This document shows positions 20,017 through 29,414 of a stretch of 64,000 bases of DNA, in pieces. Source of the DNA: Polynucleobacter sp. 86C-FISCH (GTDB lineage: Bacteria > Pseudomonadota > Gammaproteobacteria > Burkholderiales > Burkholderiaceae); assembly GCF_018882415.1 (NCBI RefSeq), contig NZ_JACVOL010000001.1, forward strand, positions 1,589,531 to 1,653,530, written 5' to 3'. The position numbers and the translations under genes are program-made. Below the pieces are notes generated by a model. It had not been told where the DNA came from. It ran no database searches and was given only the letters and a program-made list of their open reading frames with translations. Each line of letters begins with the position of its first letter. Position 1 is the stretch's first letter.

Positions 20017-22398
20017 ATGCGTAAAGCAAAAGACTTGGTGCCACGCGAGGCTGACCGTTTAGGTACAGTTCAAGGGCATCGAGATGGATTTGGATTTGTT
20101 ATTCCCGATGACGGTGGTGAAGATATCTTTCTATCTGAAAGAGAAATGTCTCGCGTCATGCACGGCGATAGAGTCAATGTTAGGGTTCTTGGTACAGACC
20201 GCCGCGGTCGTCCTGAAGGTCAAATCGTTGAAGTTGTTCTGCATGCTAATAAAGTAGTTATCGGTCGCCTCTTAAATGAAAACGGTGTTTTGATTGTTGC
20301 GCCAGAAGATAAGCGCATCGGCCATGACATTTTGATTCCACCAAAAGGTCAGGGCAATGCCAAATTAGGCCAAGTAGTGAGTGTCGAGATTATCGATTAC
20401 CCAGATAGCTATCGCCAAGCAGTTGGACGCGTAGTAGAGGTCTTAGGTGAGATTGACGATCCCGGCATGGAAATCGAGATCGCTGTGCGTAAGTATGGCG
20501 TGCCTCATGAGTTTTCAGCTGCTGCCATGAAAGAGGCGACAGCTTTGCCAGATACAGTCCAGCAGGCTGATCTAGAAGGTCGCGTTGATCTGCGTGATGT
20601 GCCTTTGGTTACTATCGATGGTGCTGACGCACGAGATTTTGATGATGCGGTTTACTGTGAACCCGTCATGTACGGCCAGACTAAGGCTTGGCGTTTAATC
20701 GTGGCGATTGCTGACGTATCTCATTACGTCAAACCAGGCCAGCCATTGGATGATGAAGGCTTGTTGCGCGCCACTTCGGTATATTTCCCAAGGCGTGTGA
20801 TCCCAATGCTGCCAGAGAAGATCTCGAATGGTCTTTGCTCTCTTAATCCGGGTGTAGATCGTTTGTGTATGGTTTGCGATTCCGTAGTGGATAACAACGG
20901 CATTGTGTTGGCATATCAGTTCTATCCAGCAGTGATGCACTCAGCACAAAGATTCACTTATGACACTGTTTGGGAGATTCTTTCTAATAGCAAGGGTCCT
21001 GAAGCAACTCGCTTTGCACAGTTCCGCCCATTACTAACAAATCTCTACTCGTTGTTTAAGATTTTGCTTTCTGCCCGTGAGAAGCGGGGCGCTATTGAGT
21101 TCGAAACAACTGAGACTCAAATCATTAGTAACGAGCTAGGCAAGATTCTGCGCATTGAGCCACGTCTCCGCAATGATGCGCACCGCTTAATTGAAGAGTG
21201 CATGTTGACTGCCAACGTTTGTGCTGCAGACTTCATTGATAAAAATAAGCACCTCAGCTTGTATCGTGTTCACGGTGAGCCATCAGAAGAAAAGTTGGTT
21301 ACTTTGCGCCAAGTTCTCAGAACCTCCGGTCTCTCATTGGGCGGCGGCGAGAAACCTAAGCCACGCGATTACGCTAAATTGATGCGTGAAATTAAAGAGA
21401 GACCTGACGCTAATATGCTGCAGTCGGTTGTGTTGCGCTCTATGCAGCAGGCGATGTACCAGCCAGATAACGAAGGCCACTTTGGCTTAGCTTATCCAGC
21501 GTATTCTCATTTCACAAGCCCAATTCGTCGTTACCCCGACTTGCTAACGCATCGCGTGATCAAGTCAATCCTGCAGAAAAAGCCTTACGTACCAGTCTTG
21601 CCACCGAAGGTGCCTCTTAACCTCACTCTGCCACGCAAAGGTAAGGGTCGTGAGAATGCAGTCAATGCCAAGAAATCCCAAAGTGATGCAAAAGCTGGTG
21701 TCAAGGGTGCAAAAGCACCTAAGGGCGCAAATGCCGCATTGCCAATCTGGGGTCAATTAGGTGTTCACTGTTCATCGAATGAGCGTCGTGCTGATGAAGC
21801 CTCTCGTGATGTTGAGGCATGGCTCAAGTGTTACTACATGCGAGACCATTTAGGTCAAGAGTATGCGGGTACAGTCACTGGCGTAGCAAACTTTGGTTTA
21901 TTCATTCAGTTGGAAAATCTGTTCGTCGAAGGTATGGTGCATGTCACTGAACTCGGCGGTGATTACTTCCAATATGACGAAGCACGCCAAGAGTTGCGCG
22001 GTGAGCGAACTGGAATACGTTATCGCTTAGGTGATCGTATGCATGTATTGGTAAGTCGCGTTGATTTAGATGCGCGCAAGATTGAATTTAGCTTGGTTAA
22101 ATCAGTTGGGGCAGAGCCCGGCGGATCATCCAATCGTCGTCAGCTCTTACTGGCAACTGATACTGGTAGACCTAATAAAAAAGCAGCTTCTAAAAAGAGT
22201 CGCCCGGATAATAAGGTTCCGCAAAAGCCTAGTGGTATCAATGTGAATGCGGCTAAATCTGCGGGCACATTGGGTGCTAACCAGTCTAAGAGTAAGGCAA
22301 CTCGTAAAAGCGGCAAGACCAGCAAGCCTGGAAGATCTATTGGTAAACCAGCCGGTAGCAAGCCTCCAGTTCGCAGCACTAAAGCACGCCGTAAATAA
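20017..22398 (+). CDS. rnr: ribonuclease R
   Basis: RNase R is a processive 3'-5' exoribonuclease that degrades structured RNA and helps in rRNA quality control and trans-translation. Domain order in the 793 residues is two cold-shock OB folds, then the catalytic RNB domain with the Mg-binding DGADARDFDDAVYCE (about residues 203-217). An S1 domain near residues 615-695 and a Lys/Ser-rich tail follow. Between THRVIKSIL and WGQLGVHCSSNERRADEASR there is a basic Lys/Ala-rich insertion of roughly 60 residues. It is likely a feature of betaproteobacterial RNase R rather than damage. A GAAGGAATT ribosome site precedes the ATG. Confidence 0.96.
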   Translation: MRKAKDLVPREADRLGTVQGHRDGFGFVIPDDGGEDIFLSEREMSRVMHGDRVNVRVLGTDRRGRPEGQIVEVVLHANKVVIGRLLNENGVLIVAPEDKRIGHDILIPPKGQGNAKLGQVVSVEIIDYPDSYRQAVGRVVEVLGEIDDPGMEIEIAVRKYGVPHEFSAAAMKEATALPDTVQQADLEGRVDLRDVPLVTIDGADARDFDDAVYCEPVMYGQTKAWRLIVAIADVSHYVKPGQPLDDEGLLRATSVYFPRRVIPMLPEKISNGLCSLNPGVDRLCMVCDSVVDNNGIVLAYQFYPAVMHSAQRFTYDTVWEILSNSKGPEATRFAQFRPLLTNLYSLFKILLSAREKRGAIEFETTETQIISNELGKILRIEPRLRNDAHRLIEECMLTANVCAADFIDKNKHLSLYRVHGEPSEEKLVTLRQVLRTSGLSLGGGEKPKPRDYAKLMREIKERPDANMLQSVVLRSMQQAMYQPDNEGHFGLAYPAYSHFTSPIRRYPDLLTHRVIKSILQKKPYVPVLPPKVPLNLTLPRKGKGRENAVNAKKSQSDAKAGVKGAKAPKGANAALPIWGQLGVHCSSNERRADEASRDVEAWLKCYYMRDHLGQEYAGTVTGVANFGLFIQLENLFVEGMVHVTELGGDYFQYDEARQELRGERTGIRYRLGDRMHVLVSRVDLDARKIEFSLVKSVGAEPGGSSNRRQLLLATDTGRPNKKAASKKSRPDNKVPQKPSGINVNAAKSAGTLGANQSKSKATRKSGKTSKPGRSIGKPAGSKPPVRSTKARRK

Positions 22399-22433
22399 AG
22401 ACGCTCTGTGTAGAAATTAAGTTAGAAAAGAAA

Positions 22434-23201
22434 ATGAAACAAATATTAGTAGGGTTCCATGCAGTGCAAGCTCGTTTGCGGGTAGATCCAGGTAGCTTGA
22501 AGTCGGTGTACTTTGATTCTGGTCGTCGCGACAGGCGCATGGGTGATTTTTTAAAGCAAGCCGAAGAGATTCTGGGCGAGCGTTTGCATGCAGCAGACGC
22601 TGAACGTCTCCATAAGTTAACTGGGCATGACCGTCACCAAGGCGTAGTTGCTTTGGCTGAAAAAATGACTGTTGCAAGAACCATTACCGAAGTGGTTGAA
22701 GATGCTGAGAGCGCGCAGAAGAAACCATTATTTTTGGTTTTAGATGGTGTAACTGATCCCCATAACTTTGGTGCATGTCTGCGTGTAGCAGATGGCGCTG
22801 GTGTAGATGCTGTTGTGATCCCCAAAGATCGCTCGGCATCTATTAACGCCACCGTAAGCAAGGTATCCAGTGGTGCAGCTGAAGTCATGCCTGTAATTAC
22901 TATTACCAATCTTGTCCGTAGTATGAAAGAAATGCAAGAAGCGGGAGTTTGGCTGATTGGTACGGATGATGAAGCGACTAAGTCAATCTACGATATCGAC
23001 CTCACGGGCTCTATTGGTATTGTCATGGGGGCCGAAGGCGAGGGCATGCGTCGCCTCACAAAAGAAAACTGTGACGAGCTAGTCCGTATCCCTATGCAGG
23101 GCGTGGTCTCAAGTTTGAATGTCTCTGTTGCAAGTGGCGTATGCTTGTATGAGGCATTAAGACAGCGCCTAGCCAAAGTATCTGACAAAGCTGCCAAGTA
23201 A
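22434..23201 (+). CDS. rlmB: 23S rRNA (guanosine-2'-O)-methyltransferase RlmB
   Basis: RlmB is a SPOUT-class enzyme that methylates the 2'-O of G2251 (E. coli numbering) in the peptidyl-transferase P-loop of 23S rRNA. The N-terminal ~75 residues form the substrate-binding domain. The trefoil-knot catalytic domain shows DPHNFGACLRVADGAGVDAV, then GAEGEGMRRLTKENCDELV and the final SLNVSVASGVCLYE motif. The 255-residue length is normal. It follows rnr by 35 bases, the usual pairing in proteobacteria. Confidence 0.96.
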   Translation: MKQILVGFHAVQARLRVDPGSLKSVYFDSGRRDRRMGDFLKQAEEILGERLHAADAERLHKLTGHDRHQGVVALAEKMTVARTITEVVEDAESAQKKPLFLVLDGVTDPHNFGACLRVADGAGVDAVVIPKDRSASINATVSKVSSGAAEVMPVITITNLVRSMKEMQEAGVWLIGTDDEATKSIYDIDLTGSIGIVMGAEGEGMRRLTKENCDELVRIPMQGVVSSLNVSVASGVCLYEALRQRLAKVSDKAAK

Positions 23202-23216
23202 AATAAGGAGCTTCAT

Positions 23217-23402
23217 ATGAAATGCAATATGGGACACACAGATCGCGTTCTGCGAATGACTGTTGGCGTTACGCTAATGGGTTTAGCTGGTTTTGGTATC
23301 ACCGGCCCCTGGGCCTGGATAGGGATCGTTCCTTTGTTGACGGGAATGATTGGTAATTGCCCGGCTTACTCAATACTGGGCATTAATACTGGCAAGAAGT
23401 AG
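23217..23402 (+). CDS. DUF2892 (YgaP-like) small membrane protein
   Basis: A 61-residue protein with two hydrophobic segments. The pattern (short N-terminal NxGxxDRxxR-like stretch, then GITGPWAWIGIVPLLTGMIGNCPAYSILGI) is that of DUF2892, found alone or as the membrane part of rhodanese-like proteins such as YgaP. The NCPAY motif is conserved in the family. The role is unknown. A perfect AAGGAG ribosome site lies upstream, 15 bases after rlmB, and a terminator follows. Confidence 0.85.
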   Translation: MKCNMGHTDRVLRMTVGVTLMGLAGFGITGPWAWIGIVPLLTGMIGNCPAYSILGINTGKK

Positions 23403-23434
23403 ATATTGGTCTTAGTTGCTGCCAAAATTGTTAC

Positions 23435-23465
23435 CAAAGCCATCCTTTAGGATGGCTTTTCTTTT
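23435..23465 (+). terminator. intrinsic terminator after the DUF2892 gene
   Basis: A 10-bp perfect stem AAAGCCATCC / GGATGGCTTT with loop TTTA is followed by TCTTTT. It ends the rnr-rlmB-DUF2892 transcript and may also work towards the converging response regulator gene. Confidence 0.9.
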
Positions 23466-23533
23466 GACGCAGATGGCCCGCTATCGGCCTTTAAGCGACG
23501 TAAATTATTTGATAGATGATCTTGGTGCTTTGC

Positions 23534-24193
23534 TTAATCAAACGTCTGCTTAAGCATTGCATGTTTTTCAATAGATGCCCGATGTTTATCGCAGTATCGT
23601 CCCAACTCCATCAGAGTATGAAGATTAAGTTTATTCTTCAAAAAAGTACGATACATCTTCACTGTTCTCAGGGACAGTCCCAAAATCTCTGCAACTTCTT
23701 GTTGCTCGTGCCCATTTCCTAGTAGCAATAGAACTTGAGCCTCTCTTGGGGTGATGGGGAGAGCAAGTCGTGTCCGATCACTTTCAGAAGGCTTTATCTT
23801 TTCTTGATTTTGTTTGGCTGTATTAAATAACTTTTCTAGGGAGGCACTTATTTTCCCTGGCGTAAATGGCTTTAAGATGAAGTCAACCGCACCTTCATGC
23901 CAAGCATCAATGACGTCAGACTGTTGAGCATTGCCGCTCATGAAAATTATTGGAAATTCAATATTAATTTGCTTAAGAGTTTTTTGTAGTTCAACCCCAT
24001 TCATACCTGGCATTTGAAAATCCAGTAGCAAACAGGTGGCTAAGCCATCTTCAAAATCAAAATCATTGATGGCACTTAAAAATGACTCTGAACAATCAAA
24101 TATTTCTACTAGATAATCTTGAGACAACCATACATGAAGGCCATCACGAATATCTAGATCATCATCTACGATGATTACTCTATGATTTTTCAT
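23534..24193 (-). CDS. LuxR/FixJ-type response regulator
   Basis: A two-component response regulator: receiver domain with acidic triad DDD at 10-12, phospho-acceptor Asp58 in LLLDFQMPGMNG and Lys in LKPF, then a LuxR/NarL-type helix-turn-helix (TPREAQVLLLLGNGHEQQEVAEILGLSLRTVKMYRTFL). I chose the ATG at 24193, next to the receiver domain; an earlier in-frame ATG at 24241 would add 16 unlikely residues. It overlaps the end of the kinase gene by 14 bases, so the two form one operon on the minus strand. Target genes are unknown. Confidence 0.88.
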   Translation of the reverse strand: MKNHRVIIVDDDLDIRDGLHVWLSQDYLVEIFDCSESFLSAINDFDFEDGLATCLLLDFQMPGMNGVELQKTLKQINIEFPIIFMSGNAQQSDVIDAWHEGAVDFILKPFTPGKISASLEKLFNTAKQNQEKIKPSESDRTRLALPITPREAQVLLLLGNGHEQQEVAEILGLSLRTVKMYRTFLKNKLNLHTLMELGRYCDKHRASIEKHAMLKQTFD

Positions 24194-25658
24194 GTGAATC
24201 TTGTAACAAAGGGATTTTGATGGTGAAGATAGCGCCACCACTAGGGCTGTTTGTAGCGGAGATAATGCCCTGATGCTTTTGAATAATGGTTTTACTCAGC
24301 CATAACCCAATCCCCAATCCCTCTTTTTTGGTGGTTTTAAATTGCTCAAATATAGAAGGTAGCAATTCTGGGTCAATTCCGTCGCCACTATCTTCAATGC
24401 TAATGACGACATATTGAGTCTCATGACCAATGCTTAGCTTAATTTCACGTGATGTGGGATTTGCTATCTCAATGGCGTCAATTGCATTGTTAATTAGATT
24501 AATCAGCACCTGCTGAATTTGAATAGCATCACCCAGAATTGCAGTGTTATTAGCAATATTTTTTACAAGTAAAATTTTCTTCGCTTCGAGAGTGGGCTCA
24601 ATGATTTCCAATAATTCATTCGCAGTTGAAGTTACATCCACCTCATGAAAATCAAGATAGTTTGCATTAAATAGCTGCCTAAGGTTCTTTACAAGGCTGG
24701 TTAATTTGCTTAGTTGTGAGTTGACCTTATCTAGAACGCTGACAGCTTCATGATTGTTACCGCGCTGACTCAAATTACGCCTCAAGGTTTCGACCTGAAG
24801 ACCTATGCCAGTAAGTGGTTGGCTAAGTTGATGGGCAAGGGAGCTGGCTAGGGCGCCAATACCAATGACTCTATTTGATGCGATTAAACCCTGTAGAAGA
24901 CTATTTTTTTCTTGGGTAACAACCATTAGATTTCTATTAAGGGGGTTGATGCTATATGTTCTATGGTCGACCCAGCTAATTCTGAGTGATTGGTACGAGA
25001 TATAGCGAAATACATTCAAAATCAAAAAGAGAATGTAAAAAGTGATTGCTGCGGAAGTGGGTAGCCTTGGGTTAATTGGAGCATCGGAAAAACAGCTCAG
25101 AATTCGAATGCAGGCAAATAGGCCAAGCATCAACTCAATATTCTTAATCCAGCTAAAAAACAAGTTTTCTTTTAACTCTTTATCCTGAGTCGATCTGCAT
25201 ATTACAAAAGCCCAAAAGCAAAATATGGCATCTGCAGTGCTTGCAATTAATGTAGTAACTTGAATTGTGGGGTTGGTACTTCGAAAAATTTCTATTGTTA
25301 CTGCATAGATTATTCCAAAACTAATTGATAGGAAAAATTTACTAGAACTCGTTTCGCCCCAAAGAGCATAAATGCTAAATAAAACGCATATATGCGTGAC
25401 CCAAACGGAGGTATTAATAATTAAAAATAATGTTGTTCCTAGGTATTCAGGATTGATGCTGCTGAGGGCAACACCAAATATTCCCGGCAGGATGGCTAGC
25501 TCGCTGAGAAAGAAATACCTACCTGATGCATCAATTTTGCCTTTAAATGAAAAATACAAAATGCTGGCGGAGCAAATTGTAATTAGAAGGTAGGTTATTC
25601 CTAGAGCTGCTATTGCATTCATGGCGGCATTAAATACTTCGGTAAATGATGAATTCAT
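24180..25658 (-). CDS. membrane sensor histidine kinase
   Basis: A 492-residue sensor kinase with about seven hydrophobic segments in the first ~235 residues and no obvious periplasmic domain, suggesting an intramembrane sensor. The kinase core follows: H-box ASSLAHQLSQPLTGIGLQ (a FixL-like HPK4-type box), N-box INLINNAIDAIE, G1 DSGDGIDPELLP and G2 GLGIGLWLSKTI. It precedes its response regulator with a 14-base overlap. The region looks more AT-rich than the housekeeping genes. The signal is unknown; a palindrome lies just upstream of the start. Confidence 0.88.
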   Translation of the reverse strand: MNSSFTEVFNAAMNAIAALGITYLLITICSASILYFSFKGKIDASGRYFFLSELAILPGIFGVALSSINPEYLGTTLFLIINTSVWVTHICVLFSIYALWGETSSSKFFLSISFGIIYAVTIEIFRSTNPTIQVTTLIASTADAIFCFWAFVICRSTQDKELKENLFFSWIKNIELMLGLFACIRILSCFSDAPINPRLPTSAAITFYILFLILNVFRYISYQSLRISWVDHRTYSINPLNRNLMVVTQEKNSLLQGLIASNRVIGIGALASSLAHQLSQPLTGIGLQVETLRRNLSQRGNNHEAVSVLDKVNSQLSKLTSLVKNLRQLFNANYLDFHEVDVTSTANELLEIIEPTLEAKKILLVKNIANNTAILGDAIQIQQVLINLINNAIDAIEIANPTSREIKLSIGHETQYVVISIEDSGDGIDPELLPSIFEQFKTTKKEGLGIGLWLSKTIIQKHQGIISATNSPSGGAIFTIKIPLLQDSHEKS

Positions 25659-25667
25659 TCTACTAGA

Positions 25668-25679
25668 CCAATATATTGG
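25668..25679. promoter_or_regulatory. 12-base palindrome between divergent kinase and marC genes
   Basis: CCAATATATTGG is a perfect palindrome 10 bases upstream of the kinase ATG and about 85 bases upstream of marC. Its position suits an operator or part of the kinase leader, but no binding protein can be named. Confidence 0.3.
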
Positions 25680-25763
25680 CTTGACTGTACTCAGGTACGT
25701 AGTGCATGCCAGTTTGGACTGTTAATTTATCCCTATTCTGTTATGTAAGAGCCCCACATCAAC

Positions 25764-26450
25764 ATGTTTTCAATTGCCTTTGCCTCGTTTGTAGCAGTCT
25801 TTGCCGCTCTTTTCCCAATTATTAATCCCCTGGGCGATGGACCAATTTTTCTGAATATGGTTCAGGGCTGCTCTGAGGATGTTAGAAAGAAGCTAGCAAG
25901 AAGTGTCAGTGTTAATTGTTTCTTTTTGCTTTTTGGGTCGATGTTGATAGGTCCTCAGTTACTGCTATTTTTTGGCATTTCACTTTCTGCACTCAAGCTT
26001 GCTGGTGGCGCAGTAGTTATTGGAGTGGGCTGGAATTTACTCAACCAACAAAGTTCATCTGGTAGCAATTCAAGTCAATCGTCAGGGCTTACTGATGCTA
26101 CAGCAGCAGGTAGCGCCTTTTTCCCTTTAACAATGCCTTTGACGGTTGGACCTGGATCTATTGCAACTGCAATTTCATTAGCCGCAGCTGAGCAGAGTAC
26201 TAAAGATTTCCATTATATTGATCACATGCCAGCATTAATTGGTGCCACATTAGCGCTAGTAGCGCTCTCGATAAGCGTTTACCTTGTTTATCGAGAATCT
26301 TCTGGTATTCAGAGGTTATTAGGGGTTAGTGGAACTAATGTATTGATGCGATTGCTCGCTTTTATCTTATTGGCAATTGGCGTACAAATCTTCTTGGGCG
26401 GTCTTAATGGATACGCCCTTGATTTATCTAAATTAATTCCAACGCATTAG
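25764..26450 (+). CDS. MarC family integral membrane protein
   Basis: A 228-residue protein with about six hydrophobic segments and the MarC-family features FFPLTMPLTVGPGSIATAIS and LGVSGTNVLMRLLAFILLAIG. MarC was once linked to multiple antibiotic resistance, but that role has been withdrawn, and the function is not known. The gene diverges from the histidine kinase. A small hairpin (TTAGCA/TGCTAA) straddles its stop codon. The next gene follows after 49 bases with its own perfect AGGAGG site. Confidence 0.88.
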   Translation: MFSIAFASFVAVFAALFPIINPLGDGPIFLNMVQGCSEDVRKKLARSVSVNCFFLLFGSMLIGPQLLLFFGISLSALKLAGGAVVIGVGWNLLNQQSSSGSNSSQSSGLTDATAAGSAFFPLTMPLTVGPGSIATAISLAAAEQSTKDFHYIDHMPALIGATLALVALSISVYLVYRESSGIQRLLGVSGTNVLMRLLAFILLAIGVQIFLGGLNGYALDLSKLIPTH

Positions 26451-26499
26451 TTAGCAGCATTTTGCTAAGGTTTATTTTCTTAATATATAGGAGGCAGTT

Positions 26500-27561
26500 A
26501 TGTGTACATCCCTTTTAACGTTCGATGCTGACGGCAAGGCATATCTTGGCCGTGGTATTGAGTACTCGCGCCTCATGCCGACCCAAATTTCATATATGCC
26601 GGCTGGAACCGCGGTTGCATCCTTAACCCCAGAGGGCAAACAGGGAAAAACTTTCAACACCCAATATCCAATTTTGGCCTTTGTTGGCCAATCGATTCCT
26701 GAAGCAAAGTTTCCAGCAGTGTTTCAAGGGGCCAATGATCAAGGGCTCTCCTTTGGCGCTCAGACGCTTGTCAAGTCAAGCTCTCCACCTGTTGGTAATG
26801 ACCCATCAAAAATACTCTCTGTGAATGATCTTGGAACATGGATTTTGGGTAGCTTTAAAAATGTTGCCGAGGTTAAGGCCGCAATGCTCAGTGGTGAAAC
26901 AGAGTTTTGGTTGCCATTAGTGCCAGACTTTGGAAATACCCCTTATCAAGAGCACTATGCTGTTTTTGATAAAAACGGTGGGGCCATTGTCATTGAGTTC
27001 TATGACAATAAAGTAAACGTATATGACAATCCGGTTTATGTCATGACAAATCAGCCGCCGTTTCCATGGCACCTAGAAAATTTAAATAACTATACTTTTT
27101 CCAACATCAATCCAAACGCCGGAAAGCTCGGAAAACTCAATATCGCTTCAACTGACGCAGGTAGCGCATTAGCTGCATTACCTTCTGCTCAGACCTCTGC
27201 AGGAAGATTTGTAAAAGCCGCTTTTTACTCAAATTATGTTCGTAAGGCAAAAACTCCTGATGAAGCCATTGTTGCATTAGGACACATCATGAATAACTTT
27301 GATCGTTGTTTCGACCTTACTATCGATGAGGCAGGCGCAGCGGGCGATGGTCCTGGTAGCGATACAGAATCTACTGAAGTTAGTTGGGTCCTCTTTTTGC
27401 AGGATCTAACTAGAAACCTTTTCTATGTTCGATCTATTAATGCTTTGAATTGGTCAGTGATTGATATTAATAAGCTGAAGGAAGTTAAAGAAATCAAGAC
27501 GATCAACTCATATGACGTTGATGTAGCTGGTGCGAATGCTTTTACTCTCTTTTATCAATAG
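26500..27561 (+). CDS. choloylglycine hydrolase family (linear amide C-N hydrolase)
   Basis: An Ntn-type hydrolase of the family that includes bile salt hydrolases and penicillin V acylases. The protein begins Met-Cys-Thr-Ser, so removal of Met exposes Cys2 as the N-terminal nucleophile. Further family features are GRGIEYS near residue 20, a conserved Asp-Gln-Gly-Leu-Ser segment (ANDQGLSFGAQTL) and VMTNQPPFPWHLENL, with the Asn used in the oxyanion hole. There is no signal peptide, so it acts in the cytoplasm. An aquatic bacterium is unlikely to see bile salts; acyl-homoserine lactones or other amides are more plausible substrates. An AGGAGG ribosome site precedes it. Confidence 0.85.
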   Translation: MCTSLLTFDADGKAYLGRGIEYSRLMPTQISYMPAGTAVASLTPEGKQGKTFNTQYPILAFVGQSIPEAKFPAVFQGANDQGLSFGAQTLVKSSSPPVGNDPSKILSVNDLGTWILGSFKNVAEVKAAMLSGETEFWLPLVPDFGNTPYQEHYAVFDKNGGAIVIEFYDNKVNVYDNPVYVMTNQPPFPWHLENLNNYTFSNINPNAGKLGKLNIASTDAGSALAALPSAQTSAGRFVKAAFYSNYVRKAKTPDEAIVALGHIMNNFDRCFDLTIDEAGAAGDGPGSDTESTEVSWVLFLQDLTRNLFYVRSINALNWSVIDINKLKEVKEIKTINSYDVDVAGANAFTLFYQ

Positions 27562-27579
27562 AGCCTAAGCAATGACGAG

Positions 27580-27607
27580 AAAGCCACCTTCGGGTGGCTT
27601 TTCTTTT
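27580..27607 (+). terminator. intrinsic terminator between converging genes
   Basis: Stem AAAGCCACC / GGTGGCTTT with loop TTCG, followed by TCTTTTT on the plus strand and preceded by A-rich sequence. It ends the amide hydrolase transcript and may serve tal from the other side. Confidence 0.9.
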
Positions 27608-27629
27608 TCCTATTAAAAGTATTGAAGTC

Positions 27630-28607
27630 TCAATTAGCGAGTAGTGCTTCTAGCTTCTCAGTATCTACGCAGAAGTTCCGAATACCTTCAGCTAATTTCT
27701 CGGTCGCCATGGCATCGTTATTGAGCTGCAGGCGGAAACTGGACTCATCGAGCTTAAGGGGTGTAATGCCTTCCGCCTGCAATGCTGCTTGAGCATTAGC
27801 AGGATTAAGTTTTTTCTCAACAGACGCATTACTACTTTGAAGTTCAGCCAATAGTTCAGGGCTAATGGTTAGTAAATCGACGCCTGCCAACTCTAATATC
27901 TGACTGGTGTTTCTAAAGCTTGCGCCCATGATTTCAGTTGGGATGCCAAAGTGCTTGTAGTAATGAAAAATTCTCTTCACAGAAGTCACGCCAGGATCAT
28001 TTGCTCCGCCATTGGCTGTATCACTCCAGTTAGCACCAAGCTTAGCTTTATTCCAATCGGTAATGCGACCCACAAATGGAGAAATCAATTTGGCATTAGA
28101 TGCGCCACAGGCTGCTGCTTGAACTAAAGAGAAGAGTAGAGTCATATTGCAATGAATGCCTTGAGCTTCTAATTCTTTGGCGGCAGCAATGCCTTCCCAT
28201 GTGCCGGCTAATTTAATCAGAATGCGTTTGCGATCGATCCCATGAGATTTGTATAGGGCAATTAAATGCTTTGCTTTGGCAACAGTACCTTTGGTATCAA
28301 ATGAGAGTCTGGCATCCACTTCAGTAGAAACGCGACCAGGGACAATCTTCAAAATCTCTAGGCCGAACGCAACCAGGATGTAATCCACGAGGTCGGTTGG
28401 GCTCATACCTGGATAGGCTGCTTTTACAGACTTCACTAAATCCTGGTAATTGCTTTGCTGAGCTGCTTTCAGAATCAGTGAGGGGTTGGTAGTCGCATCT
28501 TGCGGCTGGAAGGCCTGCATACGCTCAAAATCGCCTGTATCGGCTACAACCGTAGTGAGTTTCTTGAGTTGTTCTAACTGGCTTAATGCTGAGGCGGTGC
28601 TGTTCAT
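27630..28607 (-). CDS. tal: transaldolase
   Basis: Transaldolase transfers a dihydroxyacetone unit between sedoheptulose-7-phosphate and glyceraldehyde-3-phosphate in the non-oxidative pentose phosphate pathway. The Schiff-base Lys is in [12 protein letters not shown], and DATTNPSLI near residue 35 and [10 protein letters not shown] are conserved. The ATG at 28607 gives an N-terminus of normal length; an in-frame TTG at 28619 would add four residues. It diverges from rpiA, the isomerase of the same pathway. Confidence 0.96.
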   Translation of the reverse strand: MNSTASALSQLEQLKKLTTVVADTGDFERMQAFQPQDATTNPSLILKAAQQSNYQDLVKSVKAAYPGMSPTDLVDYILVAFGLEILKIVPGRVSTEVDARLSFDTKGTVAKAKHLIALYKSHGIDRKRILIKLAGTWEGIAAAKELEAQGIHCNMTLLFSLVQAAACGASNAKLISPFVGRITDWNKAKLGANWSDTANGGANDPGVTSVKRIFHYYKHFGIPTEIMGASFRNTSQILELAGVDLLTISPELLAELQSSNASVEKKLNPANAQAALQAEGITPLKLDESSFRLQLNNDAMATEKLAEGIRNFCVDTEKLEALLAN

Positions 28608-28700
28608 GGGCTTGCTCAATGCTCTAAAGTGGTTTACTTGTGAATATCATATGATAGATGGATTAATTACTCAGTTCCAGTAAAGGCGTTTGATAGCTAT

Positions 28701-29411
28701 ATGAATCAAGATCAACTCAAGCAAATGGTAGGTGAGGCGGCCAAAGATGAAGTTCTCAAGTTGCCCGCTGGACAGGTTTTGGGTGTAGGCACCGGTTCTA
28801 CTGCCAATTGCTTTATCGATGCGCTAGCTCCGCACAAGGATCATTTTGCAGGGACAGTATCGAGCTCTAATGCAACTACGGAGCGCTTGCTAAAACACGG
28901 CTTTAAAGTGCTTGACCCAAACGATGTGCAAGGCTTGCCTGCATATGTTGATGGTGCAGATGAAATCGATCCAGCCGGACACATGATTAAAGGTGGCGGT
29001 GGGGCGCTCACGAGAGAAAAAATCATTGCCTCAATGGCAAAGCAATTCATTTGTATTTGTGACTCATCAAAGCAAGTGCCTGTGCTGGGTAACTTTGCGC
29101 TGCCAGTAGAAATCATACCTCTTGCTCGAGGTGTCGTGAGTCGCGAATTGGAGAGGTTTGGCGGCAAGGTGACTCTCCGCTTAGTGAAAAATACTCGCGC
29201 CGATCTCAATCAAACACCTAGCGAGCCATTCGTGACTGATAACGGTGGGTGGATTCTTGATGTCGCAGGATTAAAGATTGCCAACCCAGTTCAGATGGAA
29301 GCGCAAATTAATCAAATTGCTGGCGTAATCACCGTGGGCCTATTTGCCAAAGAAAAAGCCAATATTTTGCTAGTGAGCAATGCTGCAGGTGTTGAGCGTA
29401 TCGTTCTTTAG
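28701..29411 (+). CDS. rpiA: ribose-5-phosphate isomerase A
   Basis: RpiA interconverts ribose-5-phosphate and ribulose-5-phosphate. The 236-residue product has the phosphate-binding loop GTGSTANCFIDAL near residue 30, the active-site DGADEID near residue 87 and KGGGGALTREKI. It diverges from tal across a 93-base gap and converges on yggX. Its own terminator region is shared with an RNA coded on the other strand (see 29415-29576). Confidence 0.97.
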   Translation: MNQDQLKQMVGEAAKDEVLKLPAGQVLGVGTGSTANCFIDALAPHKDHFAGTVSSSNATTERLLKHGFKVLDPNDVQGLPAYVDGADEIDPAGHMIKGGGGALTREKIIASMAKQFICICDSSKQVPVLGNFALPVEIIPLARGVVSRELERFGGKVTLRLVKNTRADLNQTPSEPFVTDNGGWILDVAGLKIANPVQMEAQINQIAGVITVGLFAKEKANILLVSNAAGVERIVL

Positions 29412-29414
29412 GAA

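Noticed and set aside
19709..20062. Open frame of 117 codons on the plus strand across the tRNA-Leu region
   Set aside because: It runs antisense through the tRNA, shows no protein-family features and ends inside rnr in another frame.
21580..21760. Lys/Ala-rich segment within RNase R taken as a frameshift or foreign insertion
   Set aside because: The frame continues correctly on both sides, and I recall similar basic insertions at this place in other betaproteobacterial RNase R proteins.
28841..29209. 122-codon minus-strand frame inside rpiA
   Set aside because: It lies entirely within the conserved rpiA coding sequence and has no independent support.
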